Source: Actinomycetales bacterium (GTDB lineage: Bacteria > Actinomycetota > Actinomycetes > Actinomycetales > Quadrisphaeraceae). From it: a DNA stretch of 36,440 nt. The notes under the pieces are model-generated. The model was not told the origin of the DNA and searched no databases. It saw only the letters and a program-made list of their open reading frames with translations. The stretch lies in NCBI GenBank assembly GCA_022701985.1, contig JAKONK010000016.1, forward strand, positions 1 to 36,440. Reading direction: 5' to 3'. Numbering within the stretch: the first letter of the stretch is position 1; each line of letters starts with the position of its first letter. Shown here piece after piece: positions 1 to 10,267 of the stretch. Position numbers and translations under genes: made by a program.

Positions 1-963
1 GTCGACCACCAGGTTCACCAGCGCGTACGTCAGCGCGATGAACAGGATGAACCCCTGCAGGACGGCGTAGTCGAGCTGGCTGATGGCCTGGAACAGGTAG
101 CTGCCGATGCCGTTGATGGCGAACACCGACTCGGTGAGCACCGCCCCGGAGAAGAGCAGGCCGGTCTGCAGGCCGATGGTGGTGACCACGGGCAGCAGCG
201 CGTTGCGCAGCACGTGGCGGCGGCTGACCAGCCCCCGGGGCAGGCCCTTGGCGCGGGCGGTGCGGACGTGGTCCTCGCCCAGCACCTCAAGCACGGAGGC
301 GCGGGTGATGCGCACGATGATCGCCAGCGGGATCGTCCCCAGGGCGATGCCCGGGAGCACCAGGTGCACCAGGGCGTCGAGCGAGGCGTCCCACTCGCGG
401 GTCAGCAGCCCGTCGAGCACGAAGAAGCCGGTGACGTGGGTCGCGTCGATGCGCGGGTCCTGCCGGCCCGACGTCGGCAGCAGCGGCAGCCACTGCGAGA
501 AGACGATCTTCAGCAGGTAGGCGAGGAAGAAGACCGGGATGGTGACGCCCAGCAGCGAGCCGCCCACGAGGAGGGAGTCGAGCGCGCCGCCCGCCCGCCG
601 CGCGGCGGCGTACCCCAGGGGCACGCCGAGCGCGACGGCGAACAGCAGCGCCGCCAGCGCGAGCTCGATGGTGGCGGGGAACCTGTCGAGGAAGCTCTGC
701 AGCACCGGCTGCCCGGTGGCGCTGGAGGAGCCCAGGTCACCGCGCAGCAGCCGCCCGACGTAGGTGACGAACTGCACGGGGAGCGGCTGGTCGAAGCCGT
801 AGGCCTCGTTGACCTGCGCGATGGACGCCGGCGTCGCGCGCTGGCCGAGCAGCGCGCGGGCGGGGTCGCCGGGCAGGGCCCGCAGCCATGCGAAGAGCAG
901 GACCACGAGCCCCGCCAGGACCGGCACCAGCAGCAGCAGGCGCCGGACGACGAAGGAGAGCAC
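1..963 (-). CDS. Dipeptide/oligopeptide ABC transporter permease, DppB type (partial at left edge)
   Basis: Inner-membrane channel subunit of a peptide/nickel-class ABC importer. The GTG start at 963 directly follows the TGA stop (966-964) of the binding-protein gene, so the two are co-translated. The 321 residues visible are close to full length for DppB. Seen: an N-terminal membrane segment preceded by VVRR (about 5-25), further hydrophobic segments, and the ATPase-contact (EAA-type) loop near residues 235-260 with RAKGLPRG followed by HVLRNALLP. The final membrane segment begins before the window ends and the stop lies outside. The second permease (DppC) and the ATPases are expected beyond the left edge. 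The substrate is not predictable; dipeptide, oligopeptide or glutathione are all possible. Confidence 0.93.
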   Translation of the reverse strand, partial: MLSFVVRRLLLLVPVLAGLVVLLFAWLRALPGDPARALLGQRATPASIAQVNEAYGFDQPLPVQFVTYVGRLLRGDLGSSSATGQPVLQSFLDRFPATIELALAALLFAVALGVPLGYAAARRAGGALDSLLVGGSLLGVTIPVFFLAYLLKIVFSQWLPLLPTSGRQDPRIDATHVTGFFVLDGLLTREWDASLDALVHLVLPGIALGTIPLAIIVRITRASVLEVLGEDHVRTARAKGLPRGLVSRRHVLRNALLPVVTTIGLQTGLLFSGAVLTESVFAINGIGSYLFQAISQLDYAVLQGFILFIALTYALVNLVVD

Positions 964-2640
964 TCAGCTGTCGGTGAGCGTGACGGTGTTCCAGACCTCG
1001 TCCTGGACGGGCGAGGGCTGGTAGCCCTGGACCTCGGGCGCGAACGCCAGCGAGGGGACCGGGGACGAGATCGGCACGCCCGGGACGAACTGCGCGATCT
1101 GCTCGTTGATGGCCTCGTAGGCCGGCACCTGCTCGTCGCGGGTGGGCAGGCCGCGGGCCGCGGTCAGGGCGTCGAAGAGCTGGGCGTTGTCGAAGCCCCA
1201 CTCGTTGGACTGCTGGCCGAAGAACACGCCGAGGAAGTTGTCCGGGTCGTTGTAGTCACCCGTCCACCCGAGCAGGTGGATGCCGTGGTCGGAGGTGCCC
1301 TGGATCTTGTCCAGGTAGTCCGGGCTCCAGCGGTTGGCCACCGGGTTGACGGTGATGCCGACGGCGGCGAGCTGCGCCTGGATCGCGGTGAAGGTGGCCA
1401 CCGGGTCCGGCATGTAGGGGCGGGAGACGTCGGTCGGGTAGTTGAAGTCGATCGTCAGGTTCGACTGCCCGGCCTCGGCGAGCAGCGCCTTGGCGCGCTC
1501 GGGGTCGTAGTCGTACGTCGTGACGCTGGGGTTGTAGCCCGCGACGGTCTCGGGGATGAACTCGATCGCCGGCTCGCTGCCCTCCGGCAGGGACTGCGTC
1601 ACCACGGCCTGCTTGTCGATGGCGTGGGAGATGGCCTGGCGCACGCGCACGTCGGCCAGCGCCGGGTCGGCCTGGTTGAAGCCCAGGTACAGGATGTTGA
1701 ACGCCGGGCGGTTGGCGATCTGGAACCCGGCGTCGGTCAGGGTGCCGATGTCACCGGGCGCGACCAGGTCGTACCCGTCGATGTCGCCGGCCTGCAGCGC
1801 CTGGAGGCGCGCGTTGCCGTCGGCGATGGTGCGGACGATGACCTCGTCGACCTTCGCCGCCTCGCCCCAGTACGTGGGGTTGGGCTTGAGGGTGACCTGC
1901 TGGCCGCGCTCCCAGGAGTCGAGCACGAACGGCCCGGTGCCCGTGGGGTGCTCGGTGGCGTAGGCCGAGAAGCGCGGGTCGTCCTCGGTGCCGCCGGTGT
2001 TGTCGGCGTCGTACTCCTCCAGGGCCGTGGGGCTCTGCATCGAGAACGCCGGCAGCGACAGGGTCTGGATGAACCCCGCGAACGGCTGCGTGAGCGTCAC
2101 GGTGGCCTGGCTGGCGGAGTCGGCGGTGCAGCCGCCGTAGATGCCGCGCTGGCCCTCGGGGCCGTCGGCGAAGCCCTTGAAGATCGAGTTGTAGTAGTAG
2201 CTGATGTTCTGCGACTGGTTCAGCCCGGTCCAGCCGTGCCACCTGTCGAAGTTGGCGCACACCGCGGCGCCGTCGAAGGCGGTGCCGTCGGAGAACTCCA
2301 CGCCCTGCTTGAGCTGGAAGGTCCAGGACAGGCCGTCCTCGCTGCCCGTCCAGGACTCCGCGAGCAGGGGGGCGGGGTCGGCGGTGCCGGGCTGGGTGCC
2401 CACGAGGCCCTCGAAGATCTGCCGCGCGACGCGGAAGGTCTCGCCGTCGGAGGCGAACGCCGGGTCGAGCATGACCGGGTCGGAGGAGGCGGCGAAGACG
2501 AAGGTGCCCCCGCCTCCGCCGCTCCCGCTGGAGCCCTCGCTGCTGGTGGTGTCGCGCTCGCTCTGGGCGCAGCCGGTGAGGGCCACGAGCGCCGCCAGGG
2601 TCACGGCAGCGGGGGCGAGCAGACGGCGGGGGGCTCTCAC
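964..2640 (-). CDS. Peptide ABC transporter substrate-binding lipoprotein (SBP family 5)
   Basis: Extracytoplasmic solute-binding protein that delivers a peptide-like ligand to the adjacent permease. The GTG start at 2640 is chosen because it follows a GAGGAG ribosome-binding site and opens directly into a lipoprotein signal: basic n-region (RAPRR), hydrophobic core and lipobox LTGC with the lipidated Cys at residue 24. A Ser/Gly-rich linker follows, then the family-5 fold (558 aa, normal for the class). Typical features are DPVMLDPAFASDGET near the start of the mature domain, GTGPFVLDSW in the middle and VRQAISHAIDKQAV further on. It heads the transporter operon. A longer in-frame upstream reading is rejected because it would bury the signal peptide. 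Confidence 0.95.
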   Translation of the reverse strand: MRAPRRLLAPAAVTLAALVALTGCAQSERDTTSSEGSSGSGGGGGTFVFAASSDPVMLDPAFASDGETFRVARQIFEGLVGTQPGTADPAPLLAESWTGSEDGLSWTFQLKQGVEFSDGTAFDGAAVCANFDRWHGWTGLNQSQNISYYYNSIFKGFADGPEGQRGIYGGCTADSASQATVTLTQPFAGFIQTLSLPAFSMQSPTALEEYDADNTGGTEDDPRFSAYATEHPTGTGPFVLDSWERGQQVTLKPNPTYWGEAAKVDEVIVRTIADGNARLQALQAGDIDGYDLVAPGDIGTLTDAGFQIANRPAFNILYLGFNQADPALADVRVRQAISHAIDKQAVVTQSLPEGSEPAIEFIPETVAGYNPSVTTYDYDPERAKALLAEAGQSNLTIDFNYPTDVSRPYMPDPVATFTAIQAQLAAVGITVNPVANRWSPDYLDKIQGTSDHGIHLLGWTGDYNDPDNFLGVFFGQQSNEWGFDNAQLFDALTAARGLPTRDEQVPAYEAINEQIAQFVPGVPISSPVPSLAFAPEVQGYQPSPVQDEVWNTVTLTDS

Positions 2641-2777
2641 AGGGGTCTCCTCGAAAGTCTCGACCAACCGCCCCCTTCGTCGGACGCGGCCCGAGCACGT
2701 TAAGCCGTGGGACGGGCCCCGGACGCGCTGGGGGTCGACTGCGAGGTCACGATCCGGACACGCCCGGGTGCGCCGCC

Positions 2778-3497
2778 TCAGTGCGCCAGCGGCACCGAGG
2801 CCCCCTCGTCGGGGGCCTCCCCCGCGGCGACGGCGCTCAGGAACGCGACGTCGCGACCCTCCAGGGAGGCCACGCGCACCAGGCCCGGGCGGCCCTCCAG
2901 CTCGACCACGCAGGGGATGCCGACGGTGGGCACCCCGGCCGCGAGCGCGCTGGTCACGCCGGTGGTGGAGTCCTCCAGGGCGACGCAGCGGGCCGGGTCG
3001 ACGCCGAGGCGGCGGGCGGCCTCGAGGTAGGGGTCGGGGGCGGGCTTCCCGCGGCGGACGGCGTCGCCGGTGACCACCTCGTCGAAGGTGCCCTCCGGCA
3101 GCACGGCCACCAGCTCGCGGGCCAGGACCTCCCAGGACATGGTGACCAGCGCGCAGGGCAGCCCGGCCTCGCGGACCCGGGCGAGCATCTCGCGGGCCCC
3201 GGGGCGCCAGGGCACCTCGCGCCGGACGGACTCCACGACGCTGCCCAGGAGCGCCGCCACGACGTCGTCGATCGGCAGGTCGACCCCGCCCTCGGTGCGC
3301 AGGCGCCGGGCCGACTCCCGCAGGTCCGAGCCGACCAGGGACCGCGCCTGGGCGTCGGACCAGGAGCCGCCGTGCTCGGCGACCAGGGAGTGCTCGGCGG
3401 CGAACCAGTAGGGCTCGGTGTCGACGAGGGTGCCGTCCATGTCCCACAGGACGGCGGCGGGCAGCTGGTGGCGCGGGTGGTCGCTGGAGGACGTCAC
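2778..3497 (-). CDS. HAD-superfamily phosphatase/phosphomutase-like hydrolase
   Basis: Haloacid-dehalogenase-fold enzyme of 239 aa, normal for the beta-phosphoglucomutase/phosphoglycolate phosphatase group. Motif I is DMDGT with the nucleophile Asp19 and acid/base Asp21; a helical cap follows; motif II Ser/Thr lies in ALVTMSW; motif III Lys and motif IV acidic residues lie in RRGKPAPDPYLEAARRLGV and CVALEDSTTGV. The substrate is probably a small phosphorylated sugar or metabolite, but nothing here fixes which. GTG 3497 is chosen because a TAGGGT box sits 8 nt upstream and the HAD fold begins within 20 residues. It is a single gene on its own promoter, 137 bp downstream of the divergently unrelated transporter operon start. 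Confidence 0.9.
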   Translation of the reverse strand: MTSSSDHPRHQLPAAVLWDMDGTLVDTEPYWFAAEHSLVAEHGGSWSDAQARSLVGSDLRESARRLRTEGGVDLPIDDVVAALLGSVVESVRREVPWRPGAREMLARVREAGLPCALVTMSWEVLARELVAVLPEGTFDEVVTGDAVRRGKPAPDPYLEAARRLGVDPARCVALEDSTTGVTSALAAGVPTVGIPCVVELEGRPGLVRVASLEGRDVAFLSAVAAGEAPDEGASVPLAH

Positions 3498-3505
3498 GTG
3501 CCCTG

Positions 3506-3511
3506 ACCCTA
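3506..3511 (-). promoter_or_regulatory. -10 box (TAGGGT) for the HAD gene
   Basis: TAGGGT ends 8 nt before GTG 3497. This spacing would start transcription at or beside the start codon (leaderless). No clear -35 element is seen. Confidence 0.55.
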
Positions 3512-3520
3512 GGCGCCGGG

Positions 3521-4225
3521 TCAGCCGCCGGGCTTGACCAGACCCGTCTCGTAGGCCGTCACGACCGCCTGCACGCGGTCGCGGGCGCGCAGCTTGGCGA
3601 GCACCCGGCCCACGTGCGTCTTCACGGTGGCCTCGGCGACGAACAGGTCCGAGGCGATCTCGGTGTTGGACCGCCCCTTCGCCATGAGCACCAGGACCTC
3701 CCGCTCGCGGTCGGTGAGGGCGTCGAGCAGGGCGCTGGACGCGACGCCCTCGCCGCCGTCGGCTGAGGGGAGCAGGGGCGCGACGTGCTCCAGCAGCCGC
3801 CGGGTGGTCGACGGCGCGATGACGGCGTCTCCGGCGTGCACGGTGCGCACGGCGGCGAGCAGCTCCTCGGGCGGGGCGTCCTTGAGGAGGAAGCCGCTGG
3901 CGCCGGCGCGGATGGCCGCCAGCGCGTACTCGTCGAGGTCGAAGGTCGTCAGGACCACCACCTTCGAGCACGGCAGCGAGGCCGTGATCCGGGCGGTGGC
4001 CTCGATGCCGTCGACGCGCGGCATGCGGACGTCCATGAGCACCACGTCGGGCTGGACCGCGGTGGCCATCGCGACCGCCTGCTCGCCGTCGCCGGCCTCC
4101 CCCACGACCTGCAGGTCGGGCTGGGAGTCGATGACCATGCGGAAGCCGGCGCGCAGCAGCTGCTGGTCGTCGACGAGCAGGACCCTGATGACTCCCGGGG
4201 CCTGCGCGGAGTCATCGCCGTTCAC
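3521..4225 (-). CDS. NarL/LuxR-family response regulator
   Basis: DNA-binding half of a two-component system; the likely partner is the kinase at 7908-9248. The receiver domain (about 12-130) shows the acidic pocket DD at 19-20, phospho-acceptor Asp65 in LMDVRMP, Thr in VVLTTFD and Lys115 in FLLKDA. The LuxR-type helix-turn-helix occupies about 165-225 (LTDREREVLVLMAKG, then VAEATVKTHVGRVL). It has 234 aa, a typical length. GTG 4225 is preferred over TTG 4234 because a TAGGTT box lies 7 nt upstream. That box overlaps the TAG stop of the FtsX-like permease, so the regulator can be made both from its own start and by read-through from the ABC operon. Confidence 0.94.
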   Translation of the reverse strand: MNGDDSAQAPGVIRVLLVDDQQLLRAGFRMVIDSQPDLQVVGEAGDGEQAVAMATAVQPDVVLMDVRMPRVDGIEATARITASLPCSKVVVLTTFDLDEYALAAIRAGASGFLLKDAPPEELLAAVRTVHAGDAVIAPSTTRRLLEHVAPLLPSADGGEGVASSALLDALTDREREVLVLMAKGRSNTEIASDLFVAEATVKTHVGRVLAKLRARDRVQAVVTAYETGLVKPGG

Positions 4226-4232
4226 GGTCCGC

Positions 4233-4238
4233 AACCTA
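4233..4238 (-). promoter_or_regulatory. -10 box (TAGGTT) for the response regulator, fused to the upstream stop codon
   Basis: The first three bases of TAGGTT are the TAG stop of the permease gene (4238-4236). Seven nt separate the box from GTG 4225, consistent with a leaderless internal promoter. Confidence 0.5.
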
Positions 4239-7033
4239 CTGCTCGGCCAGGGCGGCGACGGGCGGGGTGCGCACCGCCCGCCGGGCCGGGAGGACGGAGG
4301 CGAGCAGCCCGGCGGCCACGGCCACCCCCAGGAGCAGCGCGAGGCGCCCCCACGGCAGCTCCGGGGTCCAGATGGCCGACCCGCCCGCGGCCGCGGCCCC
4401 GCCGAGCAGCGACGCGGCGCCCGCCCAGCCGTACAGCGACCCGAGGACCACCCCGAGCAGGCCGCCGACGCCGGCGACCAGGGCCCCCTCCAGCGCCAGC
4501 ATGCGGCGCAGCTGCCCCCGGGTCAGGCCGAGGGCGCGCAGGACGGCGTTCTCGCGGGTCCTCTCGATCACCGACAGGCTCAGGGTGTTGGCCACCCCGA
4601 CCAGGGCGATCAGGACGGCGACGGCGAGCAGGCCGACCACCACGAGCAGCATCGTGTCGATGACCCTCTCGTACCCGGCGCGCTCGGCGGCCGCTCCGGA
4701 GACGGCGACCGGGGAGGTGCTGGCGTCCGTCCCGCCGGCGTCGGTGACGGCGGTCTGCACGTCGTCGGCGACCGCCACGGGGTCGGCGTCGGCGGACAGG
4801 TGCACCCACAGGCCCGAGGTGGTGGCGGCGGGGTCGGCCGCGGTGAGGTCCCCGGGGAGCACCAGCGCCTGGTAGCCGCCGAGGTCGGTGACGGCCACGC
4901 GCAGCACGTGCCCCTGCGGCGCGGCACCGGCCCACCCGGTGGGAGTCCCCTGGTCGTCGTACTGGGCCTGGGTGGTCGAGGGGTAGGCCACGACCTCGTC
5001 GCCGTCGGAGACCCCCAGGGAGGTCGCCAGGTCGCGGGGCACGACGACGGTGCCCGGCGCCAGGGCGGCGACCCACGCCGGGTCGGGCAGCACGGAGGCG
5101 AGCTGCCCGCGGCTCGCGGCGGCGGCCTCGAGCCAGGTCTGGCTGCGCGGGTCCGGGGTGGTCCCCCGGTTGGCCGTCAGCGAGGCGGTCAGCACCGGGG
5201 TCCAGGCCCGCACCCCGGGGACCGCGGTGGCGGCCCGGACGACCTCCGGGGCCAGCGGCTCCGGGCCGTCGGGTCCGCCGAGGGAGGTGACCTGCACGTC
5301 GACCGGGTACTGCCGGTCGAGGGCCGCCGCGAGGGTGCGGCTCGTGGTCGCCGCTCCGACCACCATCAGCGCCACGAGCGTCGTGCCGATCAGCAGCGCC
5401 CCCGTGGTGGAGGCGGTGCGCCGGGGGTTGCGGACGGCGTTCAGCGCCGCGAGGCGGGCCGGGGCGCCCCCGCCGCGGGCGACGAGCCGGCCCACCAGGC
5501 CCACGGCGCGCGGCACCAGGAAGACCGCGCCGAGCAGCACCCCGCTGAAGGAGGCCATCCCGCCGACGACGGCGGCGGCGACGCCCCACACGGCCAGCTC
5601 GTCGGAGGTGCCGGTCGCCCCGTTGACCGCGTCGGCGAAGACCCCGGTGGCCAGGAGCACCCCACCGACCAGGAGGACCCCGCCGCCGAGGAGCAGCACC
5701 AGCGAGGACGCCAGGCGCAGCCTCGAGGTGCGGGTGCGCAGGTCGGGCGCAGCGGCCGGGCGGAGGGCGGCCAGCGGGGAGACCCGCGTGGCGGCCCGGG
5801 CGGGGGCGAGGGCGGCCACCACGGTGACCCCTGTGCCCACGACCAGCGGCGCGACGACCGCGGCCGGGGTCAGCACCACACCGGTCGGGACCGGCACCCC
5901 CGGGGCGAGGTGCGCGAGGACGGCCGCGGCGACGGTGGACAGCCCCGCACCGACGAGGACGCCGACCGAGGAGGCGACCACGCCCAGCGCAGCGGCCTCG
6001 GCGAGCACGCTGCGCTGCACCTGGCGCTTCGTGGCGCCCACGCAGCGCAGCAGCGCCAGCTGGTGGGTCCGCTGCGCGACCAGCACCGAGAAGGTGTTGG
6101 TGATGACCGTGGTGGCCACGAACAGGGCCACCGCGGCGAAGGCGAGCACGACGCTCGTGAGCACGCGGGTGCCGCCGAGGGCGCTGTCGACGGCGCTGTC
6201 GACCACCTGCTGGGTGGTCAGCACGTCGACCGGGGGCGCGTCACCGGTCCAGCCCTGCGAGGGGTCCCACTCCCCGGTCTGGGTCTGGAGGCCGGCGGTG
6301 CGCAGGCGGTCGGCGACGGCGTCGCGGGCCTCCTGGGGGGAGGCCCCCGGCGCCGTGACCACGAGCACCGCGCTGTAGCCCGTGAGGGGCGCTCCCGAGA
6401 CGTCGGTGTAGCTGCCGCTGGACCAGGCCAGGGCGTCGGCCGTGGTGGCCAGCACCGCCCCGGAGGAGTCGAAGAGGGCGCCGGTGTCGTCCGAGAGCAG
6501 GCCGACCACGGTCACCGGGACGTCGACGGGCTCGGTCGCCGCGCCCGACAGGTCCGTGGTCACGGGGTAGGTGCGCACCGACAGCGACCCGCCCAGCCCC
6601 GCGCCGAGGCGCTGCGCGGTGGCGGCGCTGAGCGCCACCTGTCCGGAGGACGAGGGCAGCTCGCCCGCGGCGAGCCGGTCGTGGTCCGCGGCGGCCAGCG
6701 CGGGGGCCGTGGTGGTGTTGCGCAGGCCCGCGTACTCGGTGCCGCTGGCGCCCACGAGCTGCACCCCGGAGTCGACGCGGCCGTCGGCGGCGGCCACGGA
6801 CGGCGCGCCCGCCACGTCGGCGACCTCGGCGTCGGTGAGCGGCGTCCCGTTGGTGCGCACGACGACGTCGGCACCCCGGTACTGGGCGGCCACGGAGTCC
6901 GTGGTGGTGCGCGTGAAGAGCGCGGAGGTGAGGAGCACGGCGGCGACGAAGCCGGTGCCCATGGCCACGGCGACGCCCGCGAGCAGCAGGCGGCCCGCGG
7001 TGGACCTCGCCTGGCGGAGGGTGAGTCGCAGCA

Positions 7034-7034
<1 letters not shown>
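4236..7034 (-). CDS. ABC transporter permease with duplicated FtsX/MacB domains
   Basis: Large inner-membrane permease (932 aa) of the FtsX/LolC/MacB superfamily, working with the ATPase encoded just upstream. The ATG at 7034 overlaps the ATPase stop by one base (TGATG). Architecture: a first membrane helix at about 12-35, an extracytoplasmic region to about 280, an FtsX-type three-helix bundle at about 285-405 containing the family signature LALLRCVGATKRQ, a central membrane pair at about 445-510, a second helix near 545-570, a second external domain, and a C-terminal FtsX bundle at about 800-920 containing NAVLRALGLTRGQ. These two-copy permeases usually export or expel peptides, antibiotics or lipids rather than import. 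The neighbouring kinase and regulator suggest an inducible resistance or cell-envelope role (inference). Confidence 0.94.
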
Positions 7035-7840
<806 letters not shown>

Positions 7841-7907
7841 GCGCCCAGCGTGGCCCGCGAGCACCACCGGCCGCGTCGGCGCCCGGACCCATGCCCGGTC
7901 GCCGCCG

Positions 7908-9248
7908 TCATACCCCCGGCTGACCCGCGCGCGAGACCCCCGGACGACCCGCGGGCCGGCCCCGGGCGGGCACCGGGAGGACGGCGTGGACGGCGAACCC
8001 GCCGCCGGTGCGCGGGCCGGCGTGCGCGGTGCCGCCGTACAGCGCCATGCGCTCGGCCATGCCGGCCAGGCCGCGACCCGTCCCGTCGCCCTCGGCGCCG
8101 CCCCCGACACCCGCGGAGGCGCCGCGCCCGTCGTCCTCGACGTGGACCTCCAGCCGGGAGGCCCCGGCGGGGTGGTCGGGGTCGCCCTCGCCGTCGACGG
8201 CGCCGCCGCACCAGTGCAGGCGCACGGTGGCCCGCGCCGACGGGCCTCCGTGCTTGAGCACGTTGGTCAGGCCCTCCTGCACCACGCGGTAGACGGCGAG
8301 GGCCGCGCCGGCGGGCAGGGGCCGCGCCGCACCGGTCGTGACCAGCGCCACCGGCAGGCCGCTCTCGCGGACCGAGGCCACCAGGGCGGGGACGTCGGCG
8401 ACGGTGGGCTGCGGCTCCAGCTCGGCGCCGCCGTCCTCGCGGAGCACCCCGAGCAGCCGGCGCATGTCGGTGAGGGCGGCGCGCCCGGTGGACGCCACCG
8501 ACTCCAGGGCCCGCACGGCGGCGGCGGGGTCGGCCGCCGCGGCGTAGCGCCCGCCGTCGGCCTGCGCGATCACGACCGACAGGGAGTGGGCGACGACGTC
8601 GTGCATCTCGCGGGCGATCCGCGCGCGCTCGGCCGCGGCCGCCAGGGCCTGCAGCTGGCCGCGCTCGGTCTCCACGCCGCGGGCGCGCTCCTCCAGGGTG
8701 CGCACGTGCGCGAGGCGGGTGCGTCGCCACTGGCCGGCGGTCCACGCCAGCAGCGCCAGCACGCCGGCGGTGCCGGCGGCCGCAGCGGTGACGAGCACCG
8801 CGTCCTGGAGGCTGCGCGAGCCGCTGCCCAGCGACAGCCCGAGGCCCGCGGCGCCGGCCAGGGCCACGAGGAGCCCGGAGTAGCGGGCCCATCGGGGGCC
8901 GTGGGCGGCCAGGGAGTAGACCGCCACGAGCACCGCGAGGTCGGCCGGGGAGACCGCGAGCGCCTCCCCCCCGCCGCCGCCCCACACCGCACCGGTCACG
9001 AGGTGCAGGCCGGCGATCCCGAAGACGACGGCGGCGACCAGCACCGGGCGGACCCGGCGCACGGCGAGGACCCCGACCTGCACCAGCGAGGCGAGCGCCT
9101 GGAGCCAGGAGCCGTCGGCGGCGAAGACCCCCGCCAGCAGCAGCGCGGGGGGCCCGAAGAGCGCGGCGTCGGCGACCACCGGGTGGGTGCGCACCCACAC
9201 CTCGGAGCGGTCGACCCGCCCGCGCGGCTGGGGGCGCTGGTCCGGCAC
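7908..9248 (-). CDS. Sensor histidine kinase (HisKA_3 / NarL-type)
   Basis: Membrane sensor kinase of 446 aa paired with the NarL-type regulator in the same module. The N-terminal region (about 25-165) holds roughly five hydrophobic segments with almost no external loop, so the signal is likely sensed within the membrane or through the ABC transporter. A short coiled-coil-like stretch leads to the HisKA_3 box REMHDVVAHSLSV with the phospho-acceptor His216. The HATPase_c domain has the N-box QEGLTNVLKHGG (Asn about 329), a DDGRG G1-box and GRGLAGMAERM. The C-terminal 25 residues are Arg/Pro/Gly-rich and look disordered. GTG 9248 is supported by a TAGCGT box 6 nt upstream. Confidence 0.94.
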   Translation of the reverse strand: MPDQRPQPRGRVDRSEVWVRTHPVVADAALFGPPALLLAGVFAADGSWLQALASLVQVGVLAVRRVRPVLVAAVVFGIAGLHLVTGAVWGGGGGEALAVSPADLAVLVAVYSLAAHGPRWARYSGLLVALAGAAGLGLSLGSGSRSLQDAVLVTAAAAGTAGVLALLAWTAGQWRRTRLAHVRTLEERARGVETERGQLQALAAAAERARIAREMHDVVAHSLSVVIAQADGGRYAAAADPAAAVRALESVASTGRAALTDMRRLLGVLREDGGAELEPQPTVADVPALVASVRESGLPVALVTTGAARPLPAGAALAVYRVVQEGLTNVLKHGGPSARATVRLHWCGGAVDGEGDPDHPAGASRLEVHVEDDGRGASAGVGGGAEGDGTGRGLAGMAERMALYGGTAHAGPRTGGGFAVHAVLPVPARGRPAGRPGVSRAGQPGV

Positions 9249-9254
9249 GGCGAC

Positions 9255-9260
9255 ACGCTA
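9255..9260 (-). promoter_or_regulatory. -10 box (TAGCGT) for the kinase/ABC operon
   Basis: TAGCGT lies 6 nt before GTG 9248, consistent with leaderless transcription of the whole kinase-ABC module. The opposing PAC2 promoter lies about 80 bp away in the same divergent spacer. Confidence 0.55.
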
Positions 9261-9340
9261 GGCGCCCGGGCGGGCGGCGGCGTCGTCCTGGTGGGTGAGC
9301 CGCGCGCCCGGCTCGTCCACCCCGGGGGCGACGGCCCGCC

Positions 9341-9346
9341 TAGGCT
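9341..9346 (+). promoter_or_regulatory. -10 box (TAGGCT) for the PAC2 gene
   Basis: TAGGCT is followed by 7 nt and then GTG 9354, the spacing expected of a leaderless transcript. Confidence 0.55.
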
Positions 9347-9353
9347 GGCACCC

Positions 9354-10232
9354 GTGACAGGTGGTCAGTCGGAGCACGACGAGCAGCCGCTCGCGCTCGC
9401 CGAGCCGGTGATGCTGGCGGCGTTCGAGGGCTGGAACGACGCCGGCGAGGCGGCGAGCGGTGCGCTCGACCACCTCCGCCGAGCCTGGGGCGCCGAGCTC
9501 GTCGCCGAGCTCGACCCGGAGGAGTACCACGACTTCCAGGTCAACCGGCCGCAGGTCAGCATCGGCGACGACGGCCGCCGCACCATCACCTGGCCCACCA
9601 CGAAGGTCTGGGTGGCCACCGCCCCCGTCAGCGGCCGCACCGTGCTGCTCGTGCACGGCATCGAGCCCTCCATGCGCTGGCGGAGGTACACCGGCGAGGT
9701 GCTCGACCACGCCGCGCGCCGCGGCGTGCGCACCGTCATCACCATGGGCGCGCTGCTGGCCGACGTGCCCCACACCCGGCCCATCCCCGTGTCGTCGACG
9801 ACGGACGACGACGAGCTGCTCAGCCGCCTGTCGCTGGAGCGGTCCACCTACGAGGGCCCGACCGGCATCGTCGGGGTGGTCTCCGAGGCCGCGGCGGGCG
9901 CTGGGCTGCCCTCGCTGTCGCTGTGGGCGGCGGTGCCCCACTACGTCGGGCAGTCGCCCTCGCCCAAGGCGGTGCTGGCCCTGCTGGGGCGGGTGGAGGA
10001 GGTCCTGGGCGAGCCGGTGCCCCTGGGCGACCTCGTCGAGGACGCCCGCGCCTGGGAGCACGGGGTCGACGAGCTGGCCAGCGAGGACACCGAGATCGGC
10101 GAGTACGTGCGCCAGCTCGAGGAGGCCAAGGACACCGCCGACCTGCCGGAGGCCTCCGGGGAGGCCATCGCCCGGGAGTTCGAGCGCTACCTGCGCCGCC
10201 GCCCCGACGAGGGCACCCCCGGCAAGGTCTGA
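9354..10232 (+). CDS. PAC2-family protein (proteasome-assembly-chaperone-like)
   Basis: Soluble protein of 292 aa matching the actinobacterial PAC2 family, related to archaeal/eukaryotic proteasome assembly chaperone 2. The diagnostic opening VMLAAFEGWNDAGEAAS occurs at about 19-35, followed by LLVHGIEPSMRW, the segment VITMGALLADVPHTRP and VPHYVGQSPSP. No catalytic motif is obvious and no biochemical role is established for the bacterial members. The C-terminal quarter is helical and charged. GTG 9354 is preferred over the internal ATG at 9411 because of the TAGGCT box. The gene converges on mshC across a small hairpin and belongs to the conserved neighbourhood of mshC in actinobacteria. Confidence 0.9.
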   Translation: MTGGQSEHDEQPLALAEPVMLAAFEGWNDAGEAASGALDHLRRAWGAELVAELDPEEYHDFQVNRPQVSIGDDGRRTITWPTTKVWVATAPVSGRTVLLVHGIEPSMRWRRYTGEVLDHAARRGVRTVITMGALLADVPHTRPIPVSSTTDDDELLSRLSLERSTYEGPTGIVGVVSEAAAGAGLPSLSLWAAVPHYVGQSPSPKAVLALLGRVEEVLGEPVPLGDLVEDARAWEHGVDELASEDTEIGEYVRQLEEAKDTADLPEASGEAIAREFERYLRRRPDEGTPGKV

Positions 10233-10236
10233 GCCC

Positions 10237-10259
10237 GCGGGCCGCTCGGGGCGGCCCGC
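10237..10259. terminator. Hairpin between the convergent PAC2 and mshC genes
   Basis: Perfect 9-bp stem (GCGGGCCGC, 10237-10245, pairing with 10251-10259) around a 5-nt loop, lying 5 nt after the PAC2 stop and 8 nt after the mshC stop on the other strand. No T-tract follows. Its symmetric position suggests a bidirectional terminator, but the function is inferred. Confidence 0.5.
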
Positions 10260-10267
10260 AGGACGGC

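Noticed and set aside
214-2703. Long plus-strand open frame antisense to the peptide-binding lipoprotein
   Set aside because: Same reason: repetitive composition, no motif, and a real lipoprotein on the minus strand.
2641-2777. 137-bp spacer before the peptide transporter operon, searched for a promoter or riboswitch
   Set aside because: No TAnnnT at a convincing distance and no extended pairing. The message probably has a leader with the GAGGAG site, but I cannot place its start.
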